Shown here in pieces: positions 15,095-23,393 of a DNA stretch of 34,049 nucleotides (position 1 is its first letter; each line of letters starts with the position of its first letter). A model generated the notes under the pieces. That model was not told where the DNA came from and ran no database searches. It was given only the letters and a program-made list of their open reading frames with translations. Made by a program: the position numbers and the translations under genes. Origin of the DNA: JANPJV01 sp031425695 (GTDB lineage Bacteria; Pseudomonadota; Gammaproteobacteria; Xanthomonadales; SZUA-5); NCBI GenBank assembly GCA_031425695.1, contig JANPJV010000222.1, positions 1 to 34,049 of the forward strand, in the 5' to 3' direction.

Positions 15095-16465
15095 TCAAAC
15101 TGCTATTCCCAGCTCACTCGCCGTCATGTCCAGCGTCTTCCACGCCTTTTCAACGAGTTCGTCGATCTGGCTGCGGCTGATGACCAGCGGCGGCGACAGC
15201 AGCATCGAATCGTTGGTGGCACGGAGGACCAGGCCGTTCTTCAGGGCGATGTCGCGGCACACGACGCCGACCTTGCCGCGCTCGGCAAAATTCTTGCGTT
15301 CGGCCTTGTTGGGCACCAGTTCCAGCGCACCGACCATGCCCGCGATGCGCGCCTCGCCGACCAGCGGATGCGCTCCCAACTCCAGCCAACGCTTCTGTAG
15401 ATAAGGCCCGGTGTCGCTCTTGCAGGTGTCGACGATTTTCTCTTCCTGCAGGATGCGGATGTTCTCCAGCGCCACCGCGCAGCACACCGGATGCCCGGAG
15501 TAGGTGTAGCCGTGCGCCAACTCACCACCCTGGGTAGCGAGGACGCCGGCAATGCGGCTGTTGAACATGGCGGCGCCGAGCGGGATGTAGCCACTCGTCA
15601 GGCCCTTGGCGATGGTCATGATGTCCGGTTTGAAGCCGAAATACTGCGAGCCAAACCACTCACCGGTGCGCCCGAAACCGCAGATCACTTCGTCGGCAAC
15701 CAGCAGCACGTCGTATTGGCGGCAGATACGCTCGATCTCCGGCCAGTAGCTCATCGGCGGGATGTAGACGCCAATCGCGCCCATGATCGGCTCGCCGATG
15801 AAGGCCGCGACGCGTTCGGGTCCCAGTTCGAGGATCTTGGTCTCCAGCCGGCGGGCCGCAACCAGCCCATATTCCTCAGGCGACAGGTCGCCGCCATCGG
15901 CAAACCAGAACGGTGGATCGATGTGGTGGATGTCCGGGATCGGCAGCCCGCCCTGGGCATGCATGCCCTTCATTCCGCCCAGGCTGGCGCCGGCCATCGT
16001 GGAGCCGTGGTAGCCGTTGTGGCGGCCGATGAAAATGTTCTTGCCCGGCTGATCCTGCACCGCCCAGAAGTGCCGCACCATGCGCACGATGGTGTCGTTG
16101 GCTTCCGAGCCCGAGTTGGAGAAAAAGGCATGATTGAGATCATGCGGCGTGAGCTCGGCCAGCTTGGCTGACAACCGTATCGTCGGCTCGGTCGTGCATG
16201 AGAAAAAGCTGTTGTAGTAGGCCAGCTCGGTCATCTGCTTTGCCGCTGCCGCGCCGAGCTCCGGCCGCCCATAGCCGATGTTGACGCACCACAAGCCGGC
16301 GAACGCATCCAGCAATTTGTTGCCGTCGCCGTCCCACACGTACACGCCTTCGCCGCGGGTCAGGAGGCGCGTGCCCTTCAATGCAAGCGCCGCGTTGTCG
16401 TTGAACGGATGCAGGTGATAGGCGGCATCGAGTTGCTGCAACGTGCGGGTGTCAATGTGGGTCAT
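15095..16465 (-). CDS. spuC: Putrescine-pyruvate aminotransferase, SpuC-like
   Basis: Class III PLP-dependent aminotransferase expected to move the amino group of putrescine (or another diamine) to pyruvate, giving 4-aminobutanal. The ATG at 16465 follows GGAG at a proper distance and gives 456 residues, the length of Pseudomonas SpuC; a longer reading frame to 16597 runs into a repeat and is not used. Motifs: ADEVICGFGRTGEWFGS, the PLP lysine in MTIAKGLTSGYIPLGA (Lys287), SGSEANDT for phosphate binding, and HGYTYSGHPVCCAVAL. The context (potF next, PuuA-like gene upstream) supports a polyamine substrate. Other omega-aminotransferases (beta-alanine, taurine) are similar, so substrate is inferred from position. 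Confidence 0.88.
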   Translation of the reverse strand: MTHIDTRTLQQLDAAYHLHPFNDNAALALKGTRLLTRGEGVYVWDGDGNKLLDAFAGLWCVNIGYGRPELGAAAAKQMTELAYYNSFFSCTTEPTIRLSAKLAELTPHDLNHAFFSNSGSEANDTIVRMVRHFWAVQDQPGKNIFIGRHNGYHGSTMAGASLGGMKGMHAQGGLPIPDIHHIDPPFWFADGGDLSPEEYGLVAARRLETKILELGPERVAAFIGEPIMGAIGVYIPPMSYWPEIERICRQYDVLLVADEVICGFGRTGEWFGSQYFGFKPDIMTIAKGLTSGYIPLGAAMFNSRIAGVLATQGGELAHGYTYSGHPVCCAVALENIRILQEEKIVDTCKSDTGPYLQKRWLELGAHPLVGEARIAGMVGALELVPNKAERKNFAERGKVGVVCRDIALKNGLVLRATNDSMLLSPPLVISRSQIDELVEKAWKTLDMTASELGIAV

Positions 16466-16545
16466 TTCATCTCCAGGTCGCCGCGATCTCGATTCTTGGC
16501 TTTGATGTGGGTCTTCACTGCGCGGCGTGCCAGCAAGGTCCTTTT

Positions 16546-16634
16546 GTAGGTCATGTTGATCGCGTAGCGATCGTGTGACGCTTCCCCCGCGATTCATTCG
16601 TCAAGTAGCCGGCTTCGCCGGCAACATGACCTAC
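16546..16634. repeat. Palindromic repeat A3 (GTAG hairpin pair)
   Basis: Outer arms GTAGGTCATGTTG (16546-16558) and CAACATGACCTAC (16622-16634); left hairpin GATCGC-GTA-GCGATC, right hairpin CCGGC-TTC-GCCGG preceded by CGTCAAGTAG. It fills the spacer between the PuuA-like gene 1 and spuC and is the third consecutive A element in this run. Confidence 0.85.
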
Positions 16635-16661
16635 GAAAGAGGGCTTGCGTCCGCTCAATCC

Positions 16662-18047
16662 TCAAACCGTCAACAGCAAGAACTCCCGCTCCCACGAGCT
16701 GATGACGCGCAAGTACGTCTCGTATTCCTTGCCCTTGACCGCCAAGTAGCAGTCGACGAAGCGCTCGCCGAGCAGGCTGCGCAGGGCGGTGCAGTCTTTC
16801 AGTTCGAGCAGCGCACTTTCGAGCGATCGCGGCAGCTCGTAGCCCTTGTCCTGGGCGCTGCCGGCCAGCGGTTCGGTTGGCTCTAGCTTTTCAATGATGC
16901 CGAGATAGCCGCAGGCCAGCGTCGCCGCCATCGCGAGATAGGGATTGGCATCGGAGCCGGCAAATCGACTTTCGACACGCGTGTTTTCGCTCGTATCCCA
17001 CGGTACGCGCAGGCCGCAGGTGCGGTTGTCGTAACCCCATTGCACGTTGATCGGCGCCACGTGGCCAATGGCCAGGCGGCGGTACGAGTTCACATTCGGC
17101 GCGAAAAAGGGCATCGCCATCGGTGCGTACTTCTGCAGTCCACCGAGGTAGTGCGCGAAAATCGTGCTGTGCTGGCCGGCCTTGGCGCCGGCGAACACGT
17201 TGTCGCCGTCGCGATTGAGCAAGCTCTGGTGAATGTGCATGGCGCTGCCCGGCTCGTTGGCATGCGGCTTGGCCATGAAGGTTGCATAGATCCCATGGCG
17301 CAGCGCGGCCTCGCGCATGCTGCGCTTGAACAGGAAGACCTGGTCCGCGCGAGACAGCGCGTCCTTGTGCTCGAAGTTGACTTCGAGCTGGCCCGCGCCG
17401 GATTCATGGATCAGCGTGTCGACGTCGAGCTCCATGGTCTCGGCGTAGTCGTACATCAGGTCCAGGATCGGGTCGAACTCATTGACCGCATCGATCGAGT
17501 ACGACTGCCGCGCCGTCTCCGGGCGGCCGGAGCGGCCCGCCGGCGGCTGCAGCGGGAAGTCTGGATCGGTGTTCTTCTGCACCAGGAAGAACTCGAGCTC
17601 GGGTGCCACCACCGGGCTCAGGCCCAGGTCGTCATAGAGCGCGAGCACGCGCCGCAGCACATTGCGCGGCGCCAGCTCGTGCGGGCGGCCATCGCGGGTG
17701 AAGCAGTCGTGGATGATCTGCGCGGTGGGATCGCTGGCCCAGGGCACCATGCGTACGGTGTCCGGATCGGGGCGCAGGTACATGTCCGAATCCGAAGGCG
17801 ACACCAGTTGGTCGTACTCGTCCGGATGGTCGCCGGTCACGGTCGTGGCAAAGATGCCTTCCGGCAGACGCGTGCCGTAGTCGTGCGAGAACTTGGCCGC
17901 CGGGATGATCTTGCCGCGCGCATTGCCGGTCAGGTCCGGCACCAGGCATTCGACCTCGGTGATGTGCCGCTCCTTGAGCCAGCGTTTCAACAGGCTTTCC
18001 TGTTCGGCCGCCTGGTTGCGCGCTTGCAGGGCTTTCTTGCGGGCCAT
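16662..18047 (-). CDS. puuA: Gamma-glutamylputrescine synthetase-like glutamine synthetase 1
   Basis: Glutamine-synthetase-fold ligase that joins glutamate to a polyamine with ATP, the first step of the gamma-glutamyl route. The ATG at 18047 gives 461 residues and follows GAGAG about 7 bases upstream, with puuD ending 2 bases before. Conserved metal/ATP elements are present: ESGAGQLEVNFEHKDAL, MHIHQSLLNRDGDNVFAG, FAPNVNSYRRL and NRTCGLRVPWDTSENTRVESR. No adenylylation-loop motif of housekeeping GlnA is seen. A longer reading frame to 18149 would overlap puuD and is rejected. The window has a second such gene at 19192-20559, clearly diverged. Which polyamine each prefers cannot be told; SpuI/SpuB-type division is plausible. 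Confidence 0.85.
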   Translation of the reverse strand: MARKKALQARNQAAEQESLLKRWLKERHITEVECLVPDLTGNARGKIIPAAKFSHDYGTRLPEGIFATTVTGDHPDEYDQLVSPSDSDMYLRPDPDTVRMVPWASDPTAQIIHDCFTRDGRPHELAPRNVLRRVLALYDDLGLSPVVAPELEFFLVQKNTDPDFPLQPPAGRSGRPETARQSYSIDAVNEFDPILDLMYDYAETMELDVDTLIHESGAGQLEVNFEHKDALSRADQVFLFKRSMREAALRHGIYATFMAKPHANEPGSAMHIHQSLLNRDGDNVFAGAKAGQHSTIFAHYLGGLQKYAPMAMPFFAPNVNSYRRLAIGHVAPINVQWGYDNRTCGLRVPWDTSENTRVESRFAGSDANPYLAMAATLACGYLGIIEKLEPTEPLAGSAQDKGYELPRSLESALLELKDCTALRSLLGERFVDCYLAVKGKEYETYLRVISSWEREFLLLTV

Positions 18048-18049
18048 TG

Positions 18050-18805
18050 TCAGACTCTCAGGTGAGCGCGGCGACGCGCAGCTGCGGCAAAGTGCTGGAA
18101 GATGCCGAGGTAAAAGGGGTTTTGGGTGACGCGCCATTCGGGGTGCCACTGCACCGCGAGCAGCCAGGTGTCGGGAGACTCGAGGCGCACTGCTTCGATG
18201 AGTCCATCTGGCGCGGTTGCCTCGACAATAAGGTCGCGGCCCAGGGTACGTACCCCTTGTCCGTGCAGCGAATTGACCCTCACCTCGTCGGTACCGGCAA
18301 TCCCGGCCAGCAGGCCGCCCGGCGTCAGCTGCAGGGCGTGCGCCGGACCGTACTGGACGTCAAGTGGCGCGCCCAGGTCCTCGCGGTGATCGTGCAGGCC
18401 GGCGGTGTCGTGCACCTTCTGCAGCAGCGTGCCACCGAAAGCGACATTGACTTCCTGGAAGCCGCGACAGACGGCGAGCAGAGGGATGCGCATCCGCACT
18501 GCCACTTCGACCAGGGACAGCGTGGTCGCGTCGCGTTGTGGGTCGTGCCGGCTGGGATCGGCGCTCGGCTCGTCGCTGTAATGATGTGGCTCGATGTTGC
18601 TCACCGAGCCAGTCAGCAGGATGCCGTCCAGGTGCGCCAGCAAAGCTTCGAGGATGAGTGGCGGAGCCAGCGACGGAATCAGCAATGGCGTGCCGACGCC
18701 GGCATCGACCACGGCGCGAACGTACTTCTCACCGACCGCCTGAAACGGATGCGGCCCGATGATCTTGCGATCGCACGGGATGCCGATGAGGGGTTCGCGA
18801 TGCAT
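18050..18805 (-). CDS. puuD: Gamma-glutamyl-GABA hydrolase PuuD
   Basis: Class I glutamine-amidotransferase-like hydrolase (peptidase C26) that splits gamma-glutamyl-GABA to glutamate and GABA. The 251 residues carry the nucleophile elbow LLAVCRGFQEVNVAFGG with Cys113 (E. coli PuuD uses Cys114), the motif VNSLHGQGV and the catalytic His-Glu pair in VQWHPEW. The N terminus PLIGIPCDRK is typical of the family. It is the first gene of the minus-strand polyamine run, 2 bases before the PuuA-like gene 1. A good promoter lies just upstream at 18833-18861. Confidence 0.92.
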   Translation of the reverse strand: MHREPLIGIPCDRKIIGPHPFQAVGEKYVRAVVDAGVGTPLLIPSLAPPLILEALLAHLDGILLTGSVSNIEPHHYSDEPSADPSRHDPQRDATTLSLVEVAVRMRIPLLAVCRGFQEVNVAFGGTLLQKVHDTAGLHDHREDLGAPLDVQYGPAHALQLTPGGLLAGIAGTDEVRVNSLHGQGVRTLGRDLIVEATAPDGLIEAVRLESPDTWLLAVQWHPEWRVTQNPFYLGIFQHFAAAARRRAHLRV

Positions 18806-18832
18806 GCAGGGTTCGCGCTTGTGAGTGGCGGA

Positions 18833-18861
18833 AAATTACGCGGGCTGATTGATTTTTTCAA
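18833..18861 (-). promoter_or_regulatory. Sigma-70 promoter for the puuD operon
   Basis: On the minus strand TTGAAA (18856-18861) and TAATTT (18833-18838) are separated by exactly 17 bases. This would start transcription near 18826, about 20 bases before the puuD ATG at 18805. No Shine-Dalgarno is visible in the short leader. Confidence 0.6.
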
Positions 18862-19191
18862 CAGGCGTGGCTCTTTGATCGAGCCGCGCTCCTTGCGCGC
18901 ATACAGTGCTCGCTAAGGCTCCTCGAGATGAACACGGCTCGTAGAATGTTGATTCGAGGCATCCCGGCATGTCCTGATATTTGGCGCAACGGACGCAAAG
19001 TAAGCAAAGGACGCAAAGTAATGCGAGAGCTGATCGATTGATCATGTTTCCTTTGCGACCTTGCCCCCCTTACGTCCTTTGCTTCAAAAACAACCTTTAG
19101 TCCGAAGCACAGGGCACAGGCCTTGTTGAGTATTTTTTACGCCGTCACGCCGCTGTTAGTATCCCGCCCAACGTATTTCATCGAGTCAATC
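18862..19191. repeat. Divergent puuD/puuA2 spacer with GGACGCAAAG repeats
   Basis: No gene is seen in the spacer. GGACGCAAAGTAA occurs twice in direct order (18991-19003 and 19009-19021). AAGCAAAGGACGCAA (19002-19016) has an inverted partner TTACGTCCTTTGCTT (19070-19084) with one mismatch, giving a 15-bp stem around a loop that contains the small palindrome TGATC-GATT-GATCA (19031-19044). Between this and the ATG at 19192 lies an AT-richer stretch (TATTTTTTAC, TTAGTAT near 19131-19161) that could hold a promoter, though no well-spaced pair of boxes stands out. Confidence 0.6.
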
Positions 19192-20559
19192 ATGCCCGAG
19201 GATGCCCTGCCTGCCGCCGATGCGGCCGTACTGCAGCAGATTCCCGGCTGCGAAATGATCGACCTCATCCTGCCCGATCTGAACGGTTTGCTGCGTGGCA
19301 AGCGCATCACGCGGGACGCTCTTGGGAAAATCTACGAGAGTGGCGTCTGCTTGCCGATGTCATTGATCGCCACCGACATCACCGGCAACACGGTGGAAGA
19401 AACGGGCTTGGGTTATGCCATCGGCGACGAGGACCGCATCTGTCGTCCGGTCCCCGGCAGCTTGCGCTCCGTTCCCTGGCAGAAGAAGCCAATGGCGCAG
19501 CTGCTGCTCTGCATGGAAGACGCTGCTGGCGGTGTGTTCAGCGCCAATCCGCGCGAGGTGCTGAAGAGCGTGCTCGATCGTTATGCCGCGCTCGGGCTGA
19601 CGCCCGTGGTCGCGGTCGAGCTCGAATTTTATCTGCTCGACGCCGAGCTGACGGTCGATGGCCGCCCGCAGACTTCAATCAACCCGGCGACGCGCGTGCG
19701 CAATCGGACCACGCAGGTCTATTACATGGAAGACCTGAACGACTATCAGGCCTTCACCGACCAGCTCGCCGATGTCTGTCGCGCCCAGGCCATTCCGGCC
19801 GATACCGCAGTCGCCGAATACGCGCCGGGGCAATTCGAGATCAACCTGAAACACCGTGCCGACGCGCTGGCCGCTTGCGACGACGCCATCTATCTCAAGC
19901 GCGCGATCAAGGCGGTGGCCGGCCAGCACCAGATGCTCGCCAGCTTCATGGCCAAGCCGTTTGTCGACCAGGCCGGAAGTGGCATGCACATCCATGTCAG
20001 TTTGCTCGACGGTGACGGGCGCAACGTGTTTGCCGGCACGCAAGAGGCGCCGTCGCGGCGGATGCTGAATGCGATTGGCGGCCTGCAGTCCTCATCACGC
20101 GATTGCATGCTGATGTTCGCGCCGCATGCCAACAGTTATCGGCGTTTCGTGCTCAACGCTTTCGTGCCGCTCAACGACTGCTGGGGATTCAACAACCGCA
20201 CGGTTGCGATGCGCATCCCGCACAGTGACGCCACCAACGCGCGCATCGAGCACCGCATCGCCGGCGCCGATGCCAATCCCTACCTGGTCACCGCTGCCGT
20301 GCTCGCGGGCATGTTGCACGGCCTGGAAACCAAGGCCGACCCCGGTCCGCCGATCGTCGGCAACGCCTACCAGCAAACCGAGCCGCGCACGCTCTTCTGG
20401 CGCGACACCGTCACCGATTTCATGGCCAGCGATTTCATCGCCGACACCTTCGGAACGCAGTTCCGGCATATCTACGGCCAGCAGAAACTAAAAGAGCTGC
20501 GCAGTTTCTACACCGAAGTGACGACGCTGGAATATGAGTGGTATCTGCGGCAGGTGTGA
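19192..20559 (+). CDS. puuA: Gamma-glutamylputrescine synthetase-like glutamine synthetase 2
   Basis: Second polyamine-type glutamine-synthetase homologue, 455 residues from the ATG at 19192, the start that best matches the family N terminus (CEMIDLILPDLNGLLRGKRI). An upstream in-frame start at 19123 would add 23 hydrophobic, unusual residues and is less likely. Core motifs are intact: EYAPGQFEINLKH, MHIHVSLLDGDGRNVFAG, FAPHANSYRRF, NRTVAMRIPHSDATNARIEHR. The C terminus ends EYEWYLRQV, as in PuuA. It is divergent from puuD and followed by puuB across a heptamer-repeat spacer, so it is the better candidate for the enzyme feeding PuuB. Confidence 0.88.
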   Translation: MPEDALPAADAAVLQQIPGCEMIDLILPDLNGLLRGKRITRDALGKIYESGVCLPMSLIATDITGNTVEETGLGYAIGDEDRICRPVPGSLRSVPWQKKPMAQLLLCMEDAAGGVFSANPREVLKSVLDRYAALGLTPVVAVELEFYLLDAELTVDGRPQTSINPATRVRNRTTQVYYMEDLNDYQAFTDQLADVCRAQAIPADTAVAEYAPGQFEINLKHRADALAACDDAIYLKRAIKAVAGQHQMLASFMAKPFVDQAGSGMHIHVSLLDGDGRNVFAGTQEAPSRRMLNAIGGLQSSSRDCMLMFAPHANSYRRFVLNAFVPLNDCWGFNNRTVAMRIPHSDATNARIEHRIAGADANPYLVTAAVLAGMLHGLETKADPGPPIVGNAYQQTEPRTLFWRDTVTDFMASDFIADTFGTQFRHIYGQQKLKELRSFYTEVTTLEYEWYLRQV

Positions 20560-20565
20560 GGTGAA

Positions 20566-20652
20566 GACTCGGGGCTGCAAGAGCCGGGACCCGGGACTCG
20601 GGAATCGGGACTGCAAGAGCCGGGACTCGGGACTCGGGACTCGGGACTCGGT
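20566..20652 (+). repeat. GGGACTC heptamer array, left block
   Basis: Tandem GGGACTC units (at least five near the right end, 20621-20652) with degenerate versions before them. The 16-mer CTGCAAGAGCCGGGAC also occurs twice, at about 20575 and 20611. The block begins 7 bases after the puuA2 stop. Confidence 0.85.
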
Positions 20653-20728
20653 TAGGTCTCGCAAGCGAGCGTGCCACTCACTGGCGAGTTCCGCTGATTG
20701 CACGACATGCGACGAGGATTCTTGCTTT

Positions 20729-20804
20729 TCGAGTCCCGAGTCCCGAGTCCCGAGTCCCGGCTATTCAGTGTTGTTGCTTCACGAGTCCCGAGTCCCGAGT
20801 CCCG
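20729..20804 (-). repeat. GGGACTC heptamer arrays, inverted right blocks
   Basis: Two arrays of the same heptamer in reverse orientation (GAGTCCC units): 20730-20760 and 20783-20804, each preceded by a similar TTGCTT-type lead. With the left block they form a large inverted repeat that could pair in puuA2-puuB mRNA, just upstream of the puuB ribosome-binding site. Confidence 0.85.
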
Positions 20805-20829
20805 GCGTTTTGTGCGGTGAGGCATTGCC

Positions 20830-22113
20830 GTGACCGCCTCCGCCCACGCCCCCTCCTGGTACGCCGCCAGTGCCGATCCGGCGCCCGAGCATCCGCAGCT
20901 CCGCGGGGGCCAGCGGGCGGATGTGGTGGTGCTCGGGGGCGGGATTGCCGGGTTGTCGACGGCGATTGAACTCGCCGAGCGCGGCTACAGCGTGATCGTG
21001 CTTGAAGCTGAGCGCGTGGGTTGGGGTGCTTCGGGGCGCAGTGGTGGGCAGGCGATTTTTGGCTATGGCTGCGAGATGTCGACGGTCGCTGCGCAACTCG
21101 GGCCGGACAACGCGCGCAAGCTGTTCGACTGGTCGGTCGAGGGCGTCGACCTGATCGGCGAACGCGCACGCAAGTACGCAATTGATTGCGACTGGATCCC
21201 GGGCCATGCGCATGCGGCGATCAAGGCGCGTCAGGTCGATGAGCTCAAGCGCTGGCAGGGCGATCTCGCTGACAACTACGGCTATTGCCGCACTGAACTG
21301 TGGGATCGGCCGCGACTCCAGCAGGAACTTGCCACCGAACGCTACCAGGCCCTGCTGTTCGATCCGCGCGGCGGCCACCTGCACCCGTTGAACTACACGC
21401 TCGGGCTGGCCCGCACGGCCCAATCGCTGGGCGTGCGCATTTTCGAGGCGAGTCGCGTCGAGCGCGTCGTCGAAGGTGCACAGGTGATTTTCCGCACGGC
21501 TGAAGGCGAGGCGCATGGGCGCTTCGGCGTGCTGGCTGGCAATGCCTGGCTGAGTGGGGTCATGCCGAAGCTGGAGGCCAAGATCATGCCGGTTGGCACC
21601 TACATCTGCGCCAGCGCGCCACTCGGCGCGGAGCGCGCACAGTCGCTGATCCGTAACAACATCGCGGTCGCCGATATCAACTTCGTGCTCGACTACTTCC
21701 GCCTCAGCCGCGACCACCGCCTGCTGTTCGGCGGTCGCGTCAGCTACTCCAAGCTCGATCCGCCGGGCCTCAAGGCGCGCATGCGTAGCCGCATGCTGGC
21801 GGTCTTCCCGCAGTTGGCCGATATCGCGGTCGACTACGTCTGGGGCGGCTATGTCGACATCAGCATGAACCGGGCCCCGCATTGGGGACGCGTGGGCTCC
21901 AGTCTCTATTTCGCGCAGGGCTTCTCCGGACATGGCATCGCCGCCGCCGGCCTCGCTGGGCGTGTGCTGGCCGAAGCAATCGACGGCCAGGCTGCGCGTC
22001 TCGACATCTACCAGCGCTTGAACCACGCCGACTTCCCCGGCGGTCGCATGCTGCGGACACCGGCCCTGGTGCTGGCGATGCTGTGGTTCCGATTGAAAGA
22101 CCTGCGGCGGTAG
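20830..22113 (+). CDS. puuB: Gamma-glutamylputrescine oxidase PuuB
   Basis: FAD-dependent DAO-type oxidase that converts gamma-glutamylputrescine to gamma-glutamyl-aminobutyraldehyde, H2O2 and ammonia. The 427 residues match E. coli PuuB (426). The dinucleotide-binding motif VVVLGGGIAGLSTAIELAERG carries GGGIAG at residues 36-41, followed by VLEAERVGWGASGRSGGQ with the His/Gln-type FAD contact region, and the C-terminal FAD motif YFAQGFSGHGIAAAGLAGR. The start is GTG at 20830, with GTGAGG 7-8 bases upstream. It ends 17 bases before repeat B1 and is convergent with agmatinase. Confidence 0.92.
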   Translation: MTASAHAPSWYAASADPAPEHPQLRGGQRADVVVLGGGIAGLSTAIELAERGYSVIVLEAERVGWGASGRSGGQAIFGYGCEMSTVAAQLGPDNARKLFDWSVEGVDLIGERARKYAIDCDWIPGHAHAAIKARQVDELKRWQGDLADNYGYCRTELWDRPRLQQELATERYQALLFDPRGGHLHPLNYTLGLARTAQSLGVRIFEASRVERVVEGAQVIFRTAEGEAHGRFGVLAGNAWLSGVMPKLEAKIMPVGTYICASAPLGAERAQSLIRNNIAVADINFVLDYFRLSRDHRLLFGGRVSYSKLDPPGLKARMRSRMLAVFPQLADIAVDYVWGGYVDISMNRAPHWGRVGSSLYFAQGFSGHGIAAAGLAGRVLAEAIDGQAARLDIYQRLNHADFPGGRMLRTPALVLAMLWFRLKDLRR

Positions 22114-22129
22114 ACCGAAAGGACATAAC

Positions 22130-22272
22130 GTAGGTCACGTTGCGCCCGCGTCGGGCTGCTGGTGGCGGCCCTCGTGATCGGGCGTTACGTGACGATGCCG
22201 CGCACCGCTGTCACGTAGCGCCCGAGAACCTTGCCCGCACTACAAGTTCCAAGCGGGCGCAACGTGACCTAC
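22130..22272. repeat. Palindromic repeat B1 (four alternating units)
   Basis: Outer arms GTAGGTCACGTTGCGCCCGC (22130-22149) and its inverse (22253-22272). Inner arms GGGCGTTACGTGAC (22180-22193) and GTCACGTAGCGCCC (22210-22223). All four arms are versions of one 14-mer, GGGCGCWACGTGAC, in the order minus-plus-minus-plus. It fills the convergent spacer between puuB and agmatinase and ends one base from the agmatinase stop codon. Confidence 0.88.
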
Positions 22273-22273
22273 G

Positions 22274-23242
22274 TCAGGTGCGCCCAGACCGCGTCGCAAA
22301 CGCCGCCAGCAGTTCCTGCCCCACGCTCGCGGCCGCCAGGGCGGTGATCTCGCCATGGTCGAAGGGCGGCGAGACCTCGACCACATCCATCCCGATGATG
22401 TTGAGCCCGACAAGGCCGCGAATCAGCATCAACGCCTGATGGGTGCTGAAGCCGCCGACCACGGGCGTCCCGGTGCCCGGCGCGTAGGCGGGGTCGAGGA
22501 AGTCGACATCGAAGGTGACGTAGCAGGGTCGAGCGCCGACGCGCTGGTGGATTGCGGCGATCGCGGCATCGATGCCGTCGCGGTGCATGACGCGTGCATC
22601 ACGAACCAAAAAGCCGTGCGTCAGCGGATTGCGCGTGCGCATGCCAAGCTGGATGGAACAGCCTGGATCGATAATCCCGTTCTGCGCGGCATGGAAGAAC
22701 ATGCTGCCGTGATCGATGCGCGGCTCGGAATCGGCCCAGGTGTCGCTATGGGCATCGAAGTGGACCAGTGCGATCGGCTGCTGCTGATGCGCACGCAGTG
22801 CTCTCAGAATCGGGTAGCTGATGAAATGGTCGCCACCCAGCGCCAGGGTAGTGACCTTGGCGGCAGCAAATTCCGCGAATGCCGCCTCGATGGTGTCGGG
22901 AATCCGCTCGGGCCGGCCCTGATCGAACCAGACATCGCCCCAGTCGATGATGTTGAGCGCTTCGCAGGGATCGATCTCCCAGGCATATGGCCCACACCAA
23001 GCCAACGACGCTGATGCGGCCCGGATGGCGCGTGGTCCAATGCGCGTGCCCGGTCGATTGGTCGTCGCCAGGTCAAAGGGCACGCCGACCACGGCCACGT
23101 CGACACCGGTCAAATCCTTGCTGTAGCGACGGCGCAGAAAGCTCAGCGCACCCGAATAGGTTGGCTCGGCGATGCTGCCGTAGGGCGAGGCGCGGGTGAA
23201 CGCGAGGTCGCAGTGCTTCGGGTGCGCGGGGTCGGAGGACAT
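22274..23242 (-). CDS. speB: Agmatinase (ureohydrolase)
   Basis: Manganese ureohydrolase that splits agmatine to putrescine and urea. The 322 residues show all three ureohydrolase signatures with their metal ligands: GGDHFISYP (His139), HFDAHSDTW (Asp163, His165, Asp167) and TFDVDFLDPAYAPGTGTP (Asp245, Asp247). The DPAYAPGTGTP form favours agmatinase over arginase. Guanidinobutyrase and guanidinopropionase are close relatives, but the surrounding putrescine genes make agmatinase the best choice. The ATG at 23242 has no Shine-Dalgarno and is preceded by a CAAC-rich leader resembling that of puuR. Its product feeds putrescine straight into the neighbouring catabolic genes. Confidence 0.9.
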   Translation of the reverse strand: MSSDPAHPKHCDLAFTRASPYGSIAEPTYSGALSFLRRRYSKDLTGVDVAVVGVPFDLATTNRPGTRIGPRAIRAASASLAWCGPYAWEIDPCEALNIIDWGDVWFDQGRPERIPDTIEAAFAEFAAAKVTTLALGGDHFISYPILRALRAHQQQPIALVHFDAHSDTWADSEPRIDHGSMFFHAAQNGIIDPGCSIQLGMRTRNPLTHGFLVRDARVMHRDGIDAAIAAIHQRVGARPCYVTFDVDFLDPAYAPGTGTPVVGGFSTHQALMLIRGLVGLNIIGMDVVEVSPPFDHGEITALAAASVGQELLAAFATRSGRT

Positions 23243-23277
23243 GAAGTTTGTTGGTTTCTGGTTGTGGTTGTTGGTTA

Positions 23278-23393
23278 GGGCTCCCCTCTCCCGTGCTTCA
23301 AGGGAGAGGGGTCGGGGGAGAGGGCGCTTGGTTTCGCCAAAGAGCGGCCCTCTCCCCCGTTCCCTCTCCCCAGAAGCATGGAAGAGGGGAGCA
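23278..23393 (+). repeat. Repeat C1 (CCCCTCTCCC palindrome)
   Basis: The outer arms GGGCTCCCCTCTCCC and GAGGGGAGC are inverted, and an inner pair GGGAGAGGGG... / CCTCTCCCCC lies within. It is a clear sister of C2 (30096-30214) in the same orientation: both share GCTCCCCTCTCCC, AGGGAGAGGGGTCGGGGGAG and CCTCTCCCC blocks. It lies upstream of agmatinase in the divergent speB/puuR spacer. Confidence 0.85.

Noticed and set aside
20566..20804. Heptamer arrays considered as a CRISPR array
   Set aside because: Units are 7 bases, directly abutting, with no unique spacers and no cas genes.
20779..22026. A 415-codon minus-strand frame across puuB
   Set aside because: Antisense shadow; its end lies in the heptamer arrays and it has no motif.
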